Positions 26,976-35,719 of a DNA stretch of 64,000 nt are shown here, in pieces. The notes under the pieces are model-generated. The model ran no database searches. It saw nothing but the letters and a program-made list of their open reading frames with translations, and was not told where the DNA came from. Numbering within the stretch: position 1 is the first letter of the stretch; each line of letters starts with the position of its first letter. This DNA comes from Myxococcota bacterium (GTDB taxonomy: Bacteria; Myxococcota_A; UBA796), in NCBI GenBank assembly GCA_029251165.1, contig JAQXDW010000007.1:124001-188000 (forward strand), given 5' to 3'. Both the position numbers and the translations under genes were made by a program.

Positions 26976-28469
26976 ATGTCAATCCACCTCATCCTCCTGG
27001 CCTTAGGGTCAACATCTGCCAATGCTGAGTCCACTGATGTGGGCCCATCGCACCTTCCAGAAGTCGCCGCTGCGCGCGGAGGGGGTCGAAAAGGTTCCTC
27101 CGGCAAGGGAAGCTCCTCATCGAGTGGGAGCTCCTCCGGCAAGGGAAGCTCCTCATCGAGTGGGAGCTCCTCCGGCAAGGGAAGCTCCTCATCGAGTGGA
27201 AGCTCCTCTTCATCGAGCGGGCGCTCCTCCAGCGGGCGCTCATCCAGCGGGGAGCGCTCACCGAGCAGCTCATCCTCACCACGCAGCACGCCGGGAAGCT
27301 CATCCTCATCGCAGGGCACGTCCTCATCGCAGGGCACGTCCTCATCACAGGGCACGTCCTCACCACGAAGCGTGCCGGGAAGCACCTCCAGCCGCGCTCC
27401 GTCTGACCGCGCGAGCAGCTCGGCAGCAGCGCGCCCAAGCACCAGCCAGGCGACCAGCCGACAGGCCACCAGCCGACAGGCCGCTCACAGCAGCGCGGTG
27501 CCCCAGACACAGAGCCGCTACAGCCCAGCAGCCCGCACGAGCAGCACGAGCAGCAGCGCACGGCCCGCCGGCGGCACCCGCTCCTACACATCCTCCACAC
27601 GCGGCAGCGCCCGGCCACCGCACCGGCACTCTGACCACCGCTACGCCCGGCCACACCACAACCATGTCCGCGCGCATCCCAACGCCGGACGTTCTGTGCC
27701 CGGACGCTACCACTACCGGCCGTACTACTCGCGCTGGTACGTCCACCCCTACCACCGCTACCACTACTCCACCTGGGTCGTGGTCAGCTTCACCTTCGCG
27801 GTGCACCCCTGGCAGGTCGGCTGGATTCCCCCCGCGCGTGCGGGCTGGAGCTGGATGCCCGGCTACTGGAGCGGCCCCGTCTGGGTGCCCGGCTACTGGT
27901 CTCCGGTGGCCTATGCCCCGGTGTACTACGGCGTAAACTACGTCTACGTGCCTGGCTGGTGGCAGAACGACATCTACATCGAGGGCTACTACCGTCCGGA
28001 CACCCGTGACGACGGCGACTGGGCCTGGATCGAGGGCTACTACCTCGAAGACGGCACCTACATCTCCGGGCACTGGGAGCCCACCGGGGTCGCTCCGGAG
28101 GGATACTCCTGGGAGTCCGGCTTCTTCGACGGCGAGACCTGGGTCGAGGGCTTCTGGCGTCCGACCTTCCGCACGAACTACGTCTGGATCTCCTCCTGGT
28201 TTGACGCCGACGGCATCTACAATTCCGGCTACTGGGAGCCCACCGAGGCGATGCCAGGCCAGGTCTGGATCCCCGGCTGGTTCGACGGCAACACCTGGGT
28301 CGAGGGCTACTGGATCGATGAGTCGGCCTACAGCAGCACCGACTACGACAGCTGGCAGCCTGAAGAGGGCTGGCACGACGGCTGGGATCCAGAGACCGGT
28401 GCCATCGAGCCGGAGCCCGTCGAGGAGCGCGCTCCACTCGCCGTGCCTGTGAGCTTCGAAGAGCAGTAG
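26976..28469 (+). CDS. Exported Ser-rich protein with WXXGXW repeats
   Basis: A 497-residue exported protein, with signal peptide about residues 1-18 (ending SANAES). Residues 35-230 are an extreme low-complexity Gly/Ser/Lys then Ser/Thr/Arg region. A short His/Tyr/Arg-rich segment follows. From about 270 to 465 aromatic repeats of the YXWGXW/WXXGXW type run on (GWSWMPGYWSGPVWVPGYWS, EGYYLEDGTYISGHWEPTG, and so on). These repeats are found in outer-membrane or periplasmic proteins of unknown function. It is divergent from the ECF sigma factor and may be its target. Confidence 0.85.
   Translation: MSIHLILLALGSTSANAESTDVGPSHLPEVAAARGGGRKGSSGKGSSSSSGSSSGKGSSSSSGSSSGKGSSSSSGSSSSSSGRSSSGRSSSGERSPSSSSSPRSTPGSSSSSQGTSSSQGTSSSQGTSSPRSVPGSTSSRAPSDRASSSAAARPSTSQATSRQATSRQAAHSSAVPQTQSRYSPAARTSSTSSSARPAGGTRSYTSSTRGSARPPHRHSDHRYARPHHNHVRAHPNAGRSVPGRYHYRPYYSRWYVHPYHRYHYSTWVVVSFTFAVHPWQVGWIPPARAGWSWMPGYWSGPVWVPGYWSPVAYAPVYYGVNYVYVPGWWQNDIYIEGYYRPDTRDDGDWAWIEGYYLEDGTYISGHWEPTGVAPEGYSWESGFFDGETWVEGFWRPTFRTNYVWISSWFDADGIYNSGYWEPTEAMPGQVWIPGWFDGNTWVEGYWIDESAYSSTDYDSWQPEEGWHDGWDPETGAIEPEPVEERAPLAVPVSFEEQ
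27102..27209 (+). repeat. 36-bp tandem repeat (three copies) in the Ser-rich region
   Basis: Three 36-base units starting GGCAAGGGAAGCTCC encode GKGSSSSSGSSS. The first two are identical and the third differs at two bases near its end. The low divergence points to recent expansion or slippage. Confidence 0.9.
27306..27359 (+). repeat. 18-bp tandem repeat (three copies)
   Basis: Three units of TCATCGCAGGGCACGTCC, the third with one G-to-A change, encode SSQGTS-type repeats in the same gene. Confidence 0.9.
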
Positions 28470-28502
28470 TCTCCGCCCGGCGCTTGGTTGACTTGGTTGA
28501 CC

Positions 28503-28536
28503 AGGCCGCTCAGGAGAACAGGCCGCTCAGGAGAAC
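28503..28536. repeat. 17-bp direct duplication covering a stop codon
   Basis: AGGCCGCTCAGGAGAAC occurs twice in immediate succession. The second copy contains the stop codon (28527-28529) of the leftward ADP-ribosylglycohydrolase gene. The convergent gene ends 33 bases to the left. Confidence 0.85.
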
Positions 28537-29876
28537 AGGTCGAGCTGCGCTCCGTCCTTGCGGAGCGCGATGAGGTCATCCTCTGAGAGCACACCCGCCT
28601 CTGAGAGCGCACCCGCCTCTGGAGCGCCCGGTGCTTCTGAGGCGGCAACCGGCTCGGAGTGCTCGGTTTCATGGCGCACCCCGTCGCCCTCTGGTCGGGA
28701 CGGCAGCGGGGCCTCCTCGGTCCAGAGGTCGTCTGATGCTGGGAGTCCACGGAGTGGATCGTCGTCGCCTGCCGCATCGACAGGAGACGTATCCAGACCG
28801 ACATCCTGCCAGAACTCTCGGCTGCGCCGGTGTCGGGTCTCGCGCTTGTACTCTTCCTCACGCTCGGTGAGGTGCTGCTCGCTGTGGATCGGATCCCACT
28901 GCTCAGGCTCCAGGATGCCCTGGCTGCCGACCAGGTCATCGATCATCCAGGTCGGGATTGCGCGGTAGCCGAGGCGCAGCCCAGCGAGGCAGCCCGCCAT
29001 TGCCGCGACGGTGTCGGCATCTCCGCCGGAGCTACAGACACTCTCCAGGGCCTCGGGAAACGACTCGCTCTGACGGGCATGGTACAGCACCCACGGCACC
29101 CCAGTCAGCGCAAATCCGTCGGCAGCGTTCTTGAGGAGGCGGCTGGAGTGGCCGGTCTCTGCGGCAAACTCCAGCAGATCCGACTCGCCGAGGGTCTCCA
29201 TGACCCCGATCGCCCGCAGCAGATCCAGCCAGACCTCGCGGGGCAGCGACAGGGCGTCCGCAGCCGGAGAGTCCAGCCACACCAGCAGCCGATCGATGAG
29301 GCCCTCAGTGATGCCCCTCGACGCTGCGTGACAGTGGGCGGCATACAGGGCAGCGCTGGCGAGTCCGAGGGGATTGCTGGTGGTCGCGCGAGAGACGAGC
29401 ACGACCCACGGCAGCAGGGTGTGGAGATCCGGCAGCAGGGTGGCGACTGGTCCGATTCGCATCGCCGCACCGAGCCCAGCGGTGTCGACCGGGGTCTTGT
29501 GCTTCAGGAAGGAGCGAAAGTTCTTGCCCGTTCCGCGATGCAGCCCCGCGCGCGCTCCTCGCAGCCAGGTGTCATACATGCTGCCGACGACCGCTGTGAA
29601 CCGTGCCGCGACAGCATGCGGATCCAGCGGCTCAGGCACCGTGCGCCAGGCGTGAAGGAGGGCGAGGGCCTGCTGGGTGTCGTCGGTGTACAGGCCAGGA
29701 AGCCGTGCCCACCGGGAGAGCTGGCCGACGTCACCACAGGCATCGAGGTAGCGCCCCTCGTTGAGGGACCGCCGCGCCATGCGCGCGCCCTGCTCGTGGT
29801 ACTCAAATGGTGCGCCGAAGGCATCTCCGACGGCCTGTCCCAGCAGGGCAAGGCGAGTGGTTTTTGGGAAGACCAT
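28527..29876 (-). CDS. ADP-ribosylglycohydrolase family protein
   Basis: A 449-residue DraG-like enzyme that removes ADP-ribose from proteins or small molecules. The metal-binding motifs are visible: 'GQAVGDAFGAPFE' near the N-terminus, 'YTDDTQQALAL' and 'SGGDADTVAAMAGCLAG'. The catalytic fold covers about residues 5-310. An extra C-terminal tail of about 130 residues is charged and low-complexity and contains a short internal repeat (EAGALSEAGVLSE). The tail is not part of the known fold. No ART toxin or DraT partner is nearby, so its target is unknown. Confidence 0.9.
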   Translation of the reverse strand: MVFPKTTRLALLGQAVGDAFGAPFEYHEQGARMARRSLNEGRYLDACGDVGQLSRWARLPGLYTDDTQQALALLHAWRTVPEPLDPHAVAARFTAVVGSMYDTWLRGARAGLHRGTGKNFRSFLKHKTPVDTAGLGAAMRIGPVATLLPDLHTLLPWVVLVSRATTSNPLGLASAALYAAHCHAASRGITEGLIDRLLVWLDSPAADALSLPREVWLDLLRAIGVMETLGESDLLEFAAETGHSSRLLKNAADGFALTGVPWVLYHARQSESFPEALESVCSSGGDADTVAAMAGCLAGLRLGYRAIPTWMIDDLVGSQGILEPEQWDPIHSEQHLTEREEEYKRETRHRRSREFWQDVGLDTSPVDAAGDDDPLRGLPASDDLWTEEAPLPSRPEGDGVRHETEHSEPVAASEAPGAPEAGALSEAGVLSEDDLIALRKDGAQLDLFS

Positions 29877-29903
29877 CGCAGAGAGTCTACACCGAACGCC
29901 GGA

Positions 29904-31604
29904 CTACGACAGCATTCCCTCGTGGGCAAAGATCCGACGGAGGAACCGCACCGGCATGTTTCCGGACTGAAGATAGATCCGGTGGAACGCCCGATCGCGC
30001 TCAACAGAATCCATCTGAGGGTTGGCGGCTTCGATGTCTCTCTTGAGCGACCAGACCAGGACATTTCCGGTGAGGTAGGACAGCGGGTAGCCGCGCTCCT
30101 GGGAATACCAGTTCAGCTCCGCCTGGGTGCGGCCGGGGGTGAAGCCGGTGACCGCCGACAGCAGCGCACCCGCAGCCTCGAACGGATCCACCGCTGAGGT
30201 GTCGCAGTCGACCCCGACATCGAGGTAGCGCCGGTCGCCGGTCATGAAGAACAGATCGATCGCCACCCGAGCCCCAATTCGGGAGATGTCGCGCTTGCCG
30301 ATAAAGCGGGCCTCGTCCGTCAGCTCCCCCATGTACCCGACGTCGAGCATGTAGTCCTCCAGCATCGTCGTCCAGCCCTCCGCATGCTCCATGGCGTCGG
30401 TGTGGCGGCGAATGGTGGAGGGGTGACGGGATGCCGTCGCGAGCTGGAGGTGGTGGCCTGGGATGCCCTCGTGGATCATCATCCCGGGAATTCCCAGCTC
30501 GGTGTGCTCGTCGAGGAGGGCCTCGGAGAGCGTCAGGTAGACGAGGCTGGTGGCGATGCCGTCTCGAAACGGCGGCGGCGACATCATCGCGCCCGCCGGG
30601 ATGGAGGGCTCCATGAAGCCCGGCGTGCGGATGATCTTCATGTCCTGTGCCTCGAACACCGGGAAGAGGTCACGCTCCTTGATGAAGTCGAGGATCTTCT
30701 CGCGCTCCGCCTGGTAGCGGTCGAGGATGGAGTCGAGGTTCCCGTCGACAACCTTCACCGCGAACTTCTCGTTGAGGAAGGCGTGAAGCTGCTCGACGGT
30801 GGTGTCCTCCGGCAGACCATAGCGGGGAACAAGGCGGTCCCGGAGGGCGGAGAGGGTCTCGGAGGTGTCCGCCAGGAAGCGACAGGCGTAGCCGTGAATT
30901 TCCTCCAGAGAGACCCCGATGCCGCGCAGGTGGACGATTCGGCGTGCGGTCTGCTCGTTGAGGTGAAAGTGGGTCGTGGTCGGCAGCTCGGCGAGCCACG
31001 CGAGGTAGTCCCCCGTTGCCGACTCCGCCACAGCGCGGGCCGCTCTGAGGCGCTCAAGCGCAGCGAAGTCCGTCCTCACCGCCCAGTCCTCGATGTTCTG
31101 GAGCAGCCCCGGGAGGCCCTCGACCTTCTCGCGATCGATGGAGAGCCAGCGCAGCACTGGCGTGTCCAGCCGCGACTGGAGGGCAGCAAGGTAGCTCGGG
31201 ACAGCCTCCAGGCGCGCGGTGATGTCGGAGAGGCGCGCCGCATCGGGGCGGGGATCGTTGGCGAACATCAAGAAGATGCCATCACCGATGTCGTCCCCTG
31301 CGGTCGGCTTCTGACAGATCGCCCTGCGCCCGTTGAAGGTGTAGGTGGCGTCGTGGATCTGACGCTCTAAAGCGAGCCGAGCAAGATCAAGGTCGAGCGA
31401 CTCATGAAACGTCAGGGCCGCAGTGTCGATGGAGCCAATTCCGGCGAGCAGGCCACGTGCTGACTCGACAGCGGCATCGAGACCCGCGAGAGACGGATCG
31501 GGAAGCTCGCCGAGACGGACATCGATCCCCATCACCACACGCGCGTTCGCATCGGCGGTGAAGTGGGTGTGGAAGGCGGCACAGAATTCAGCGTAGGTGG
31601 TCAT
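29904..31604 (-). CDS. DUF885 family protein, putative metallohydrolase
   Basis: A 566-residue protein. The start at 31604 (MTTYAEF) follows GGAGGGG; a longer frame to 31643 exists. The family's zinc-site motif HEGIPGHHLQLA (an HExxGHH-type sequence) is present, as are 'PGFMEPSIPAGAMMSPPPF' and the C-terminal 'ELNWYSQERGYPLSYLTGNVL'. DUF885 proteins are thought to be carboxypeptidase-like. No signal peptide is evident. It is on the same strand as the ADP-ribosylglycohydrolase, 27 bases upstream of that gene's start, so co-transcription is likely. Confidence 0.9.
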   Translation of the reverse strand: MTTYAEFCAAFHTHFTADANARVVMGIDVRLGELPDPSLAGLDAAVESARGLLAGIGSIDTAALTFHESLDLDLARLALERQIHDATYTFNGRRAICQKPTAGDDIGDGIFLMFANDPRPDAARLSDITARLEAVPSYLAALQSRLDTPVLRWLSIDREKVEGLPGLLQNIEDWAVRTDFAALERLRAARAVAESATGDYLAWLAELPTTTHFHLNEQTARRIVHLRGIGVSLEEIHGYACRFLADTSETLSALRDRLVPRYGLPEDTTVEQLHAFLNEKFAVKVVDGNLDSILDRYQAEREKILDFIKERDLFPVFEAQDMKIIRTPGFMEPSIPAGAMMSPPPFRDGIATSLVYLTLSEALLDEHTELGIPGMMIHEGIPGHHLQLATASRHPSTIRRHTDAMEHAEGWTTMLEDYMLDVGYMGELTDEARFIGKRDISRIGARVAIDLFFMTGDRRYLDVGVDCDTSAVDPFEAAGALLSAVTGFTPGRTQAELNWYSQERGYPLSYLTGNVLVWSLKRDIEAANPQMDSVERDRAFHRIYLQSGNMPVRFLRRIFAHEGMLS

Positions 31605-31666
31605 CAACCCCTCCAGAGCCAAGCCCGTATCTCCGAACATCATGTATCGTCACCAAAGGAGGAACC

Positions 31667-32113
31667 ATGAGGCTCACAAAACCCATCGCCGCCACCGCAA
31701 TCGTGCTCATGCTCGCCTGTGGCGGCGGAGGAGTCAGCTCAAGCGTTGATGACTTCTCCGCAACGGTCGACGTCCCCGGTCAGGTCAGCAGCGGCGAGAC
31801 CTTCGAGGTCACCGTCACGGTCTACAACACCGCTCCCCAAGCGCAGACCCTCTACTCCCTCGATCTCGCCGATGAATTCATGGCCGGAGCGGACGTCGTC
31901 GGCAGCGATCCTCCCTACGGCTCCTACATGCACGTGCCGATCGACAACACCGAGAGCTACGAGTACATGACGCCGATCCCCAGCGGGGGCTCGACCACGG
32001 TCACGCTCACCATGCTGGCGACCGACTCCGGCACCTGGTCGGGTGAGGTCGATGTCTGTGTCGACGGAAATGCCCGCTACAACAGCTACATGATGTACAC
32101 CACCGTTCAGTGA
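31667..32113 (+). CDS. Small lipoprotein with beta-sandwich domain
   Basis: A 148-residue lipoprotein with lipobox LMLAC (Cys18) and a perfect AAAGGAGG ribosome site. The mature part looks like one Ig/CARDB-type beta-sandwich (VDVPGQVSSGETFEVTVTVYNTAP ... GSTTVTLTMLATDSGTWSGEVDVCVDG). No enzyme motif is seen. It lies 83 bases upstream of the selenoprotein candidate and may share its transcript. Confidence 0.75.
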   Translation: MRLTKPIAATAIVLMLACGGGGVSSSVDDFSATVDVPGQVSSGETFEVTVTVYNTAPQAQTLYSLDLADEFMAGADVVGSDPPYGSYMHVPIDNTESYEYMTPIPSGGSTTVTLTMLATDSGTWSGEVDVCVDGNARYNSYMMYTTVQ

Positions 32114-32195
32114 GCGCACCCCGCGCAGCCCTGTAGTTCGGTAGGCTTTGGATGGTCCCCTCTCATCTGGTAGTGACAGTGAGATGGGAGGACCA

Positions 32196-34088
32196 ATGTC
32201 ACGACTCACAGCACTCCTCGGGCTGTCAACGCTGGCGGGAGCGGGCTGCAAGACCGACTGTCCAGCGGGCTCGTACCTCAACAGCGACGGGCTGTGTCAG
32301 CTCGACGACACGGTGAGCGGAGACTCTGGTCCCATCGAACCACCTGACGACGACACTGCAGACACCGCAGACACCGCAGACACCGCAGACACAGAGCCGA
32401 TTGACTGGCAGACGCTCCCGGTCAGCTGCACCGGTGCAGCCAGCGGAGCGGATCCAGTGACGCTGGTCGGACAGCTCAATGTCCAGAACCACTCATTCGT
32501 CGAGCTGATCGACATCGAGGTAATTCCCGAGCGAGACCTCGTGATCTCGGTGGGCCAAGGTGGACTGATGACCCTGGACATCTCCGACGAGTCCAGCCCC
32601 GCCTACCTCACAACCGTCTCCCCAGACAGCTTCAACGCACGCCTCTACCGCCTCGAGATCGGCTCAGACAACACCGTCTATGCAACCCACCGGGACCACG
32701 GGCTGGTCGTCTACGACATCACCGACGCCGCGCGGCCCGACGAGATCCGCATCCTGGAGGAGGAGAACCTCTCCGGGATGGCCGCGACAGACACCCACCT
32801 CTTCCTCACCACCCACACCGGCGGGCTGATCGTCTACGACATCACCCAGCCGCAGCAGCCCGTCGAGCTCACTCGCATCGACGGCCTGGGCAATCCATGG
32901 GAGCCCCACCTCCTCGGAGATCGGCTCTACATCGCAGACAACACAAAGGGAATCGGAGTCGTCGACATCTCCGACCCAGACGCCCCTGCCCTCGTCGGCA
33001 CCATCTCCGCCAGCGGCGGCGTCCAGGATCTCGCCTTCTCCGCCGATGGCTCCACGCTGTATGCGGCGGTCGGCGGGGCCGGCGTGGAGACCTTCACCCT
33101 CGACGACCCCGACGACCCCGTCAGCCTGGGCCTGATCAACGTCAACTACTCGGTCATCTCCGTCGCCACCGACGGCGACACCCTGTGGGCTGCCGATCAG
33201 CAGGATCTCGTCGGGTTCGACATCTCGGCCCCAGAGGCGCCGGTGCTCATCAACACCGAGCAGACCGAGCAGTGGGCCATGCACGTGACCGCGCGCAGCG
33301 ACCGGGCGTATGTCGCAGACTGGGCCTACCTCGCGATCTACGAGGCGCGCGAGGAGCGGTCTGCCCCTGACCTCGCACCGGCGACCACCGCGGTCTACGT
33401 GACCGCAGCATCTCCGGAGATCATCACCCTCGACAACCTCGGAAACGCACCCCTCACCCTCCTCGGCGCAGACCCCGGCTCCGGAGACCTCACCGTGGCG
33501 TTCTCAGCGGACAGCATCGCGCCGGGAGAGACCGCGAAGATGGGCATCACCTACACTGGCAGCAGCGCAGAGAGCATCTCGGTGTGTCTCGCGACGGACG
33601 ACCCCGATGAGCCGGAGTGGATGTTTGAGGTGACCACCGGAGCGGTCGGCACGAACACGGGGCTGGGCACGGAGGCGCCGGACTTCACCCTCTCCGACCT
33701 CGACGGGATCAGCCACACGCTCTCTGATCAGCGCGGCAAGCCCGTCGTGCTGGCCTACTTCGCCACCTGGTGACCACAGTGTCCGTCCGAGGTCTCGGAC
33801 ATCGAGCACAGCATCTGGCAGGCATACGAAGGCGACGTGGTGGTCTGGGGCATCGCCTCAGCAGACAGCGAAGGAGATCTGCGGACCTTCGTCGCGCAGT
33901 ACGGCATCACCTTCCCCATTCTCGTCGACAACCAGGGCGTCCACCAGCAGTACGCGCAGCAGACCCCCTTTCCCACCGCCGCCTATCCTCAGGACTGGGT
34001 CATCGGCGCCGACGGCACGGTGGTCTACCTGAACAACGGCTTTGAGCTGGAGGCCATGCTCTCCGCGATCGCATCAGAGCGTGACTGA
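32196..34088 (+). CDS. Lipoprotein: LVIVD propeller, Ig-like domain and Sec-containing redoxin (in-frame TGA at 33771-33773)
   Basis: Read through, this is 630 residues. The ATG at 32196 follows GGGAGG, and the leader ends in lipobox GAGC. A Thr/Ala/Asp spacer follows, then LVIVD-type propeller repeats (VYDITDAARPDEI, VYDITQPQQPVEL, VVDISDPDAPALV). A Hydin-like Ig segment comes next (ITLDNLGNAPLTLLG). From about residue 490 there is an AhpC/TSA-thioredoxin-like domain (APDFTLSDLDG, then YFATW). The next codon is TGA (residue 526), then PQCPSEV, and the same frame continues as clear redoxin sequence (GITFPILVDNQGV, DWVIGADGTVVYLN) to a TGA at 34086. Homologous domains have Cys at this place in CxxC, so TGA is read as selenocysteine (UPQC). 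The alternatives are a nonsense mutation or sequencing error; the unbroken downstream frame argues against long-standing decay. Likely a periplasmic or surface thiol oxidoreductase. Confidence 0.75.
32352..32393 (+). repeat. 9-bp tandem repeat encoding (DTA)n spacer
   Basis: GACACCGCA is repeated three times exactly (32361-32387), flanked by a one-change copy before it and a partial one after it. It encodes the acidic spacer after the lipid anchor. Confidence 0.85.
33785..33800 (+). promoter_or_regulatory. Candidate bacterial SECIS hairpin
   Basis: GTCCGA (33785-33790) pairs perfectly with TCGGAC (33795-33800) around the loop GGTC. The loop begins 17 nt after the in-frame TGA (33771-33773) and has G in its first two positions, as bacterial SECIS elements usually do. 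An alternative 6-bp stem, TGTCCG with CGGACA (33780-33801), shares the same site. The stem is short, so this is suggestive only. Confidence 0.5.
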
Positions 34089-34096
34089 GGCGGGAC

Positions 34097-34327
34097 TCAG
34101 CCCATGCGGATGACCACCCGCTGCACCCGCTGCGGTCCCGGCGGCAGGATGACCTCAACAGCAAATCCTGCTCCCTGACGGTGGACAACGACCCGCCCGC
34201 GGATCCGGTGGCGGTGCAGCACCCCCATCGCAGCGGTCTGCGCGCGTCCAGCCAGTCCAGGTCGCAGCGGCTCACCGATTACCGCATCTTCGACCGCATT
34301 GCGAAGCGCTCGCTCCAGGTCGCTCAT
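34097..34327 (-). CDS. Small conserved hypothetical protein
   Basis: A 76-residue protein read from MSDLERALRNAVEDAV. It is Arg/Val-rich with an alternating C-terminal half (GRVVVHRQGAGFAVEVILPPGPQRVQRVVIRMG) that should form beta strands. I recognise no family. It is divergent from the nuclease gene 38 bases away, so the two may share a regulatory region. Coding is supported by the start context and fit between neighbours only. Confidence 0.5.
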   Translation of the reverse strand: MSDLERALRNAVEDAVIGEPLRPGLAGRAQTAAMGVLHRHRIRGRVVVHRQGAGFAVEVILPPGPQRVQRVVIRMG

Positions 34328-34365
34328 CGGATAGACCTCCCCCGTCAACCTAACGGAGGGGACGC

Positions 34366-35148
34366 ATGGAGCGCGCGCTGCTGATCATCGACGGGACCGT
34401 GCTGGTGCTTCGGCCCTGGTTCGCCAAGGCACCCGCCCCCTGGGCCATCGCACGCCAGCAGCTCAAGACGGCGGCGGCGAAGTACAGTCACGTCGCGGTG
34501 GTCATCGACCGCACAATGGACACCTTCCGCCGTGAGCTCGATCCGCGCTACAAGGCCCACCGGCCGCCCGCCTCTGAGGCGCTGATCGCGCACTTCAACC
34601 GCTTCGAAGCAGAGGTGGAGAAGCTGGGCATCGCCCTGTTCGGCTCGCTGCGTGTCGAGGCTGACGATCTCGCCGCAACCCTCACCCGCCACGCGGTCGC
34701 GGCGGGGCTTCCGGTCCGCATCCAGGCGCCGGACAAGGATCTCTTTCAGCTCGTCCAGGATGCCGCCCCGTCTGTGCGGGTCATCGCACCGAAGAAGGGC
34801 TGGAACATCGACGAAGCTGGAGTCATGGAGCGGCTGGGGGTGAAGCCCTCGCAGGTCATCGACTTTCAGTCCCTCGTCGGCGATGCAACCGATGGTGTGG
34901 TCGGAGTCGCCGGAGTCGGAGCGAAGACGGCTGCTGCGCTCCTCGCGGCTCGAGGCAGCCTCGATGCGATCTATGCTGACCTCGACAGCCTGGTGAACCT
35001 CAAGATCCGTGGCGCGAAGACGCTTCCACGGAAGCTGCTCGCTGGCCGCGACAACGCGATGCTCGCGCGGGAGCTGGTCACCCTGCTCACGGATGTGGAC
35101 ATGGGCACGGATCCACTGGCGATGTGCGTCATGCCCAGCGCCTCGTGA
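34366..35148 (+). CDS. 5'-3' exonuclease (FEN / PolA N-terminal-like)
   Basis: A 260-residue stand-alone flap/5' nuclease, like the N-terminal domain of DNA polymerase I. GGAGGGG precedes the ATG. The metal-binding acidic residues are visible in 'LLIIDGT', 'VVIDRTMDTFRRELDPRYKAHRP', 'VEADDLAATL' and 'APDKDLFQLV'. The helix-hairpin-helix is 'LVGDATDGVVGVAGVGAKTAAALL'. It probably processes flaps or RNA primers. It is shorter than the PolA domain at its C-terminus, as other free-standing versions are. There is no polymerase fused or adjacent. Confidence 0.93.
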   Translation: MERALLIIDGTVLVLRPWFAKAPAPWAIARQQLKTAAAKYSHVAVVIDRTMDTFRRELDPRYKAHRPPASEALIAHFNRFEAEVEKLGIALFGSLRVEADDLAATLTRHAVAAGLPVRIQAPDKDLFQLVQDAAPSVRVIAPKKGWNIDEAGVMERLGVKPSQVIDFQSLVGDATDGVVGVAGVGAKTAAALLAARGSLDAIYADLDSLVNLKIRGAKTLPRKLLAGRDNAMLARELVTLLTDVDMGTDPLAMCVMPSAS

Positions 35149-35184
35149 TCCCTTCGCATCGACAGGGCGAGGCACCCCAGGGGC

Positions 35185-35508
35185 TCACTCGATCAGCATG
35201 CTCCGCTTGTCCTCAATGTCTTTGTACTCCTCAGCCTCTGGCAGCGGATCGGCCTGCTCGGTGATCTCCGGCCACTTTGCGGAGAGCCGGGCGTTGATCT
35301 CGATGTATTCGGTCCACTTCGCAGGAAGATCCTCGTCGAGGAAGATTGCCTCCGTGGGGCACTCTGGAACACAAGCGCCGCAGTCGATGCACTCCTCGGG
35401 GTCGATGATCAGGAAGTTCGGTCCTTCCTTAAAGCAGTCAACCGGGCAGACCTCGACACAGTCGGTGTACTTGCACTTGATGCAGGGCTCAGCAACGACG
35501 TAGGGCAT
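35185..35508 (-). CDS. fdxA: 7Fe ferredoxin FdxA ([3Fe-4S][4Fe-4S])
   Basis: A 107-residue electron carrier very close in sequence to Azotobacter ferredoxin I. Cys9, 12, 17, 21, 25, 40, 43, 46 and 50 match that protein's spacing exactly, including the extra Cys of the 3Fe cluster site ([17 protein letters not shown] ... [12 protein letters not shown]). The C-terminal extension ([22 protein letters not shown]) is also family-typical. It stands alone, convergent with the nuclease gene. Confidence 0.97.
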   Translation of the reverse strand: MPYVVAEPCIKCKYTDCVEVCPVDCFKEGPNFLIIDPEECIDCGACVPECPTEAIFLDEDLPAKWTEYIEINARLSAKWPEITEQADPLPEAEEYKDIEDKRSMLIE

Positions 35509-35719
35509 CAGCAGTCCTCAGCTTGGGGTGGCTGACGACACTCTACCGCACGCTCTCTGCCGTCACCGCTGTGGACATGCTCAGCGCGGCATCCAGACAT
35601 GTCGCGAGGCCGGTGAGTCACACCGCCAGCGAGCAGCGCACGGCTCACGCCATGCCTGCGGTACCCCCAGCCATCGACTCCACGACTCCGAGGCTCCGCA
35701 GCCCCCCTCACCGTCGCGC

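Noticed and set aside
33774-34088. A separate small redoxin gene starting inside the region after the TGA (ATG/GTG near 33837)
   Set aside because: It would begin in the middle of the redoxin fold, lose the active-site motif, and has no good ribosome site. The fold is continuous with the upstream frame through the TGA.
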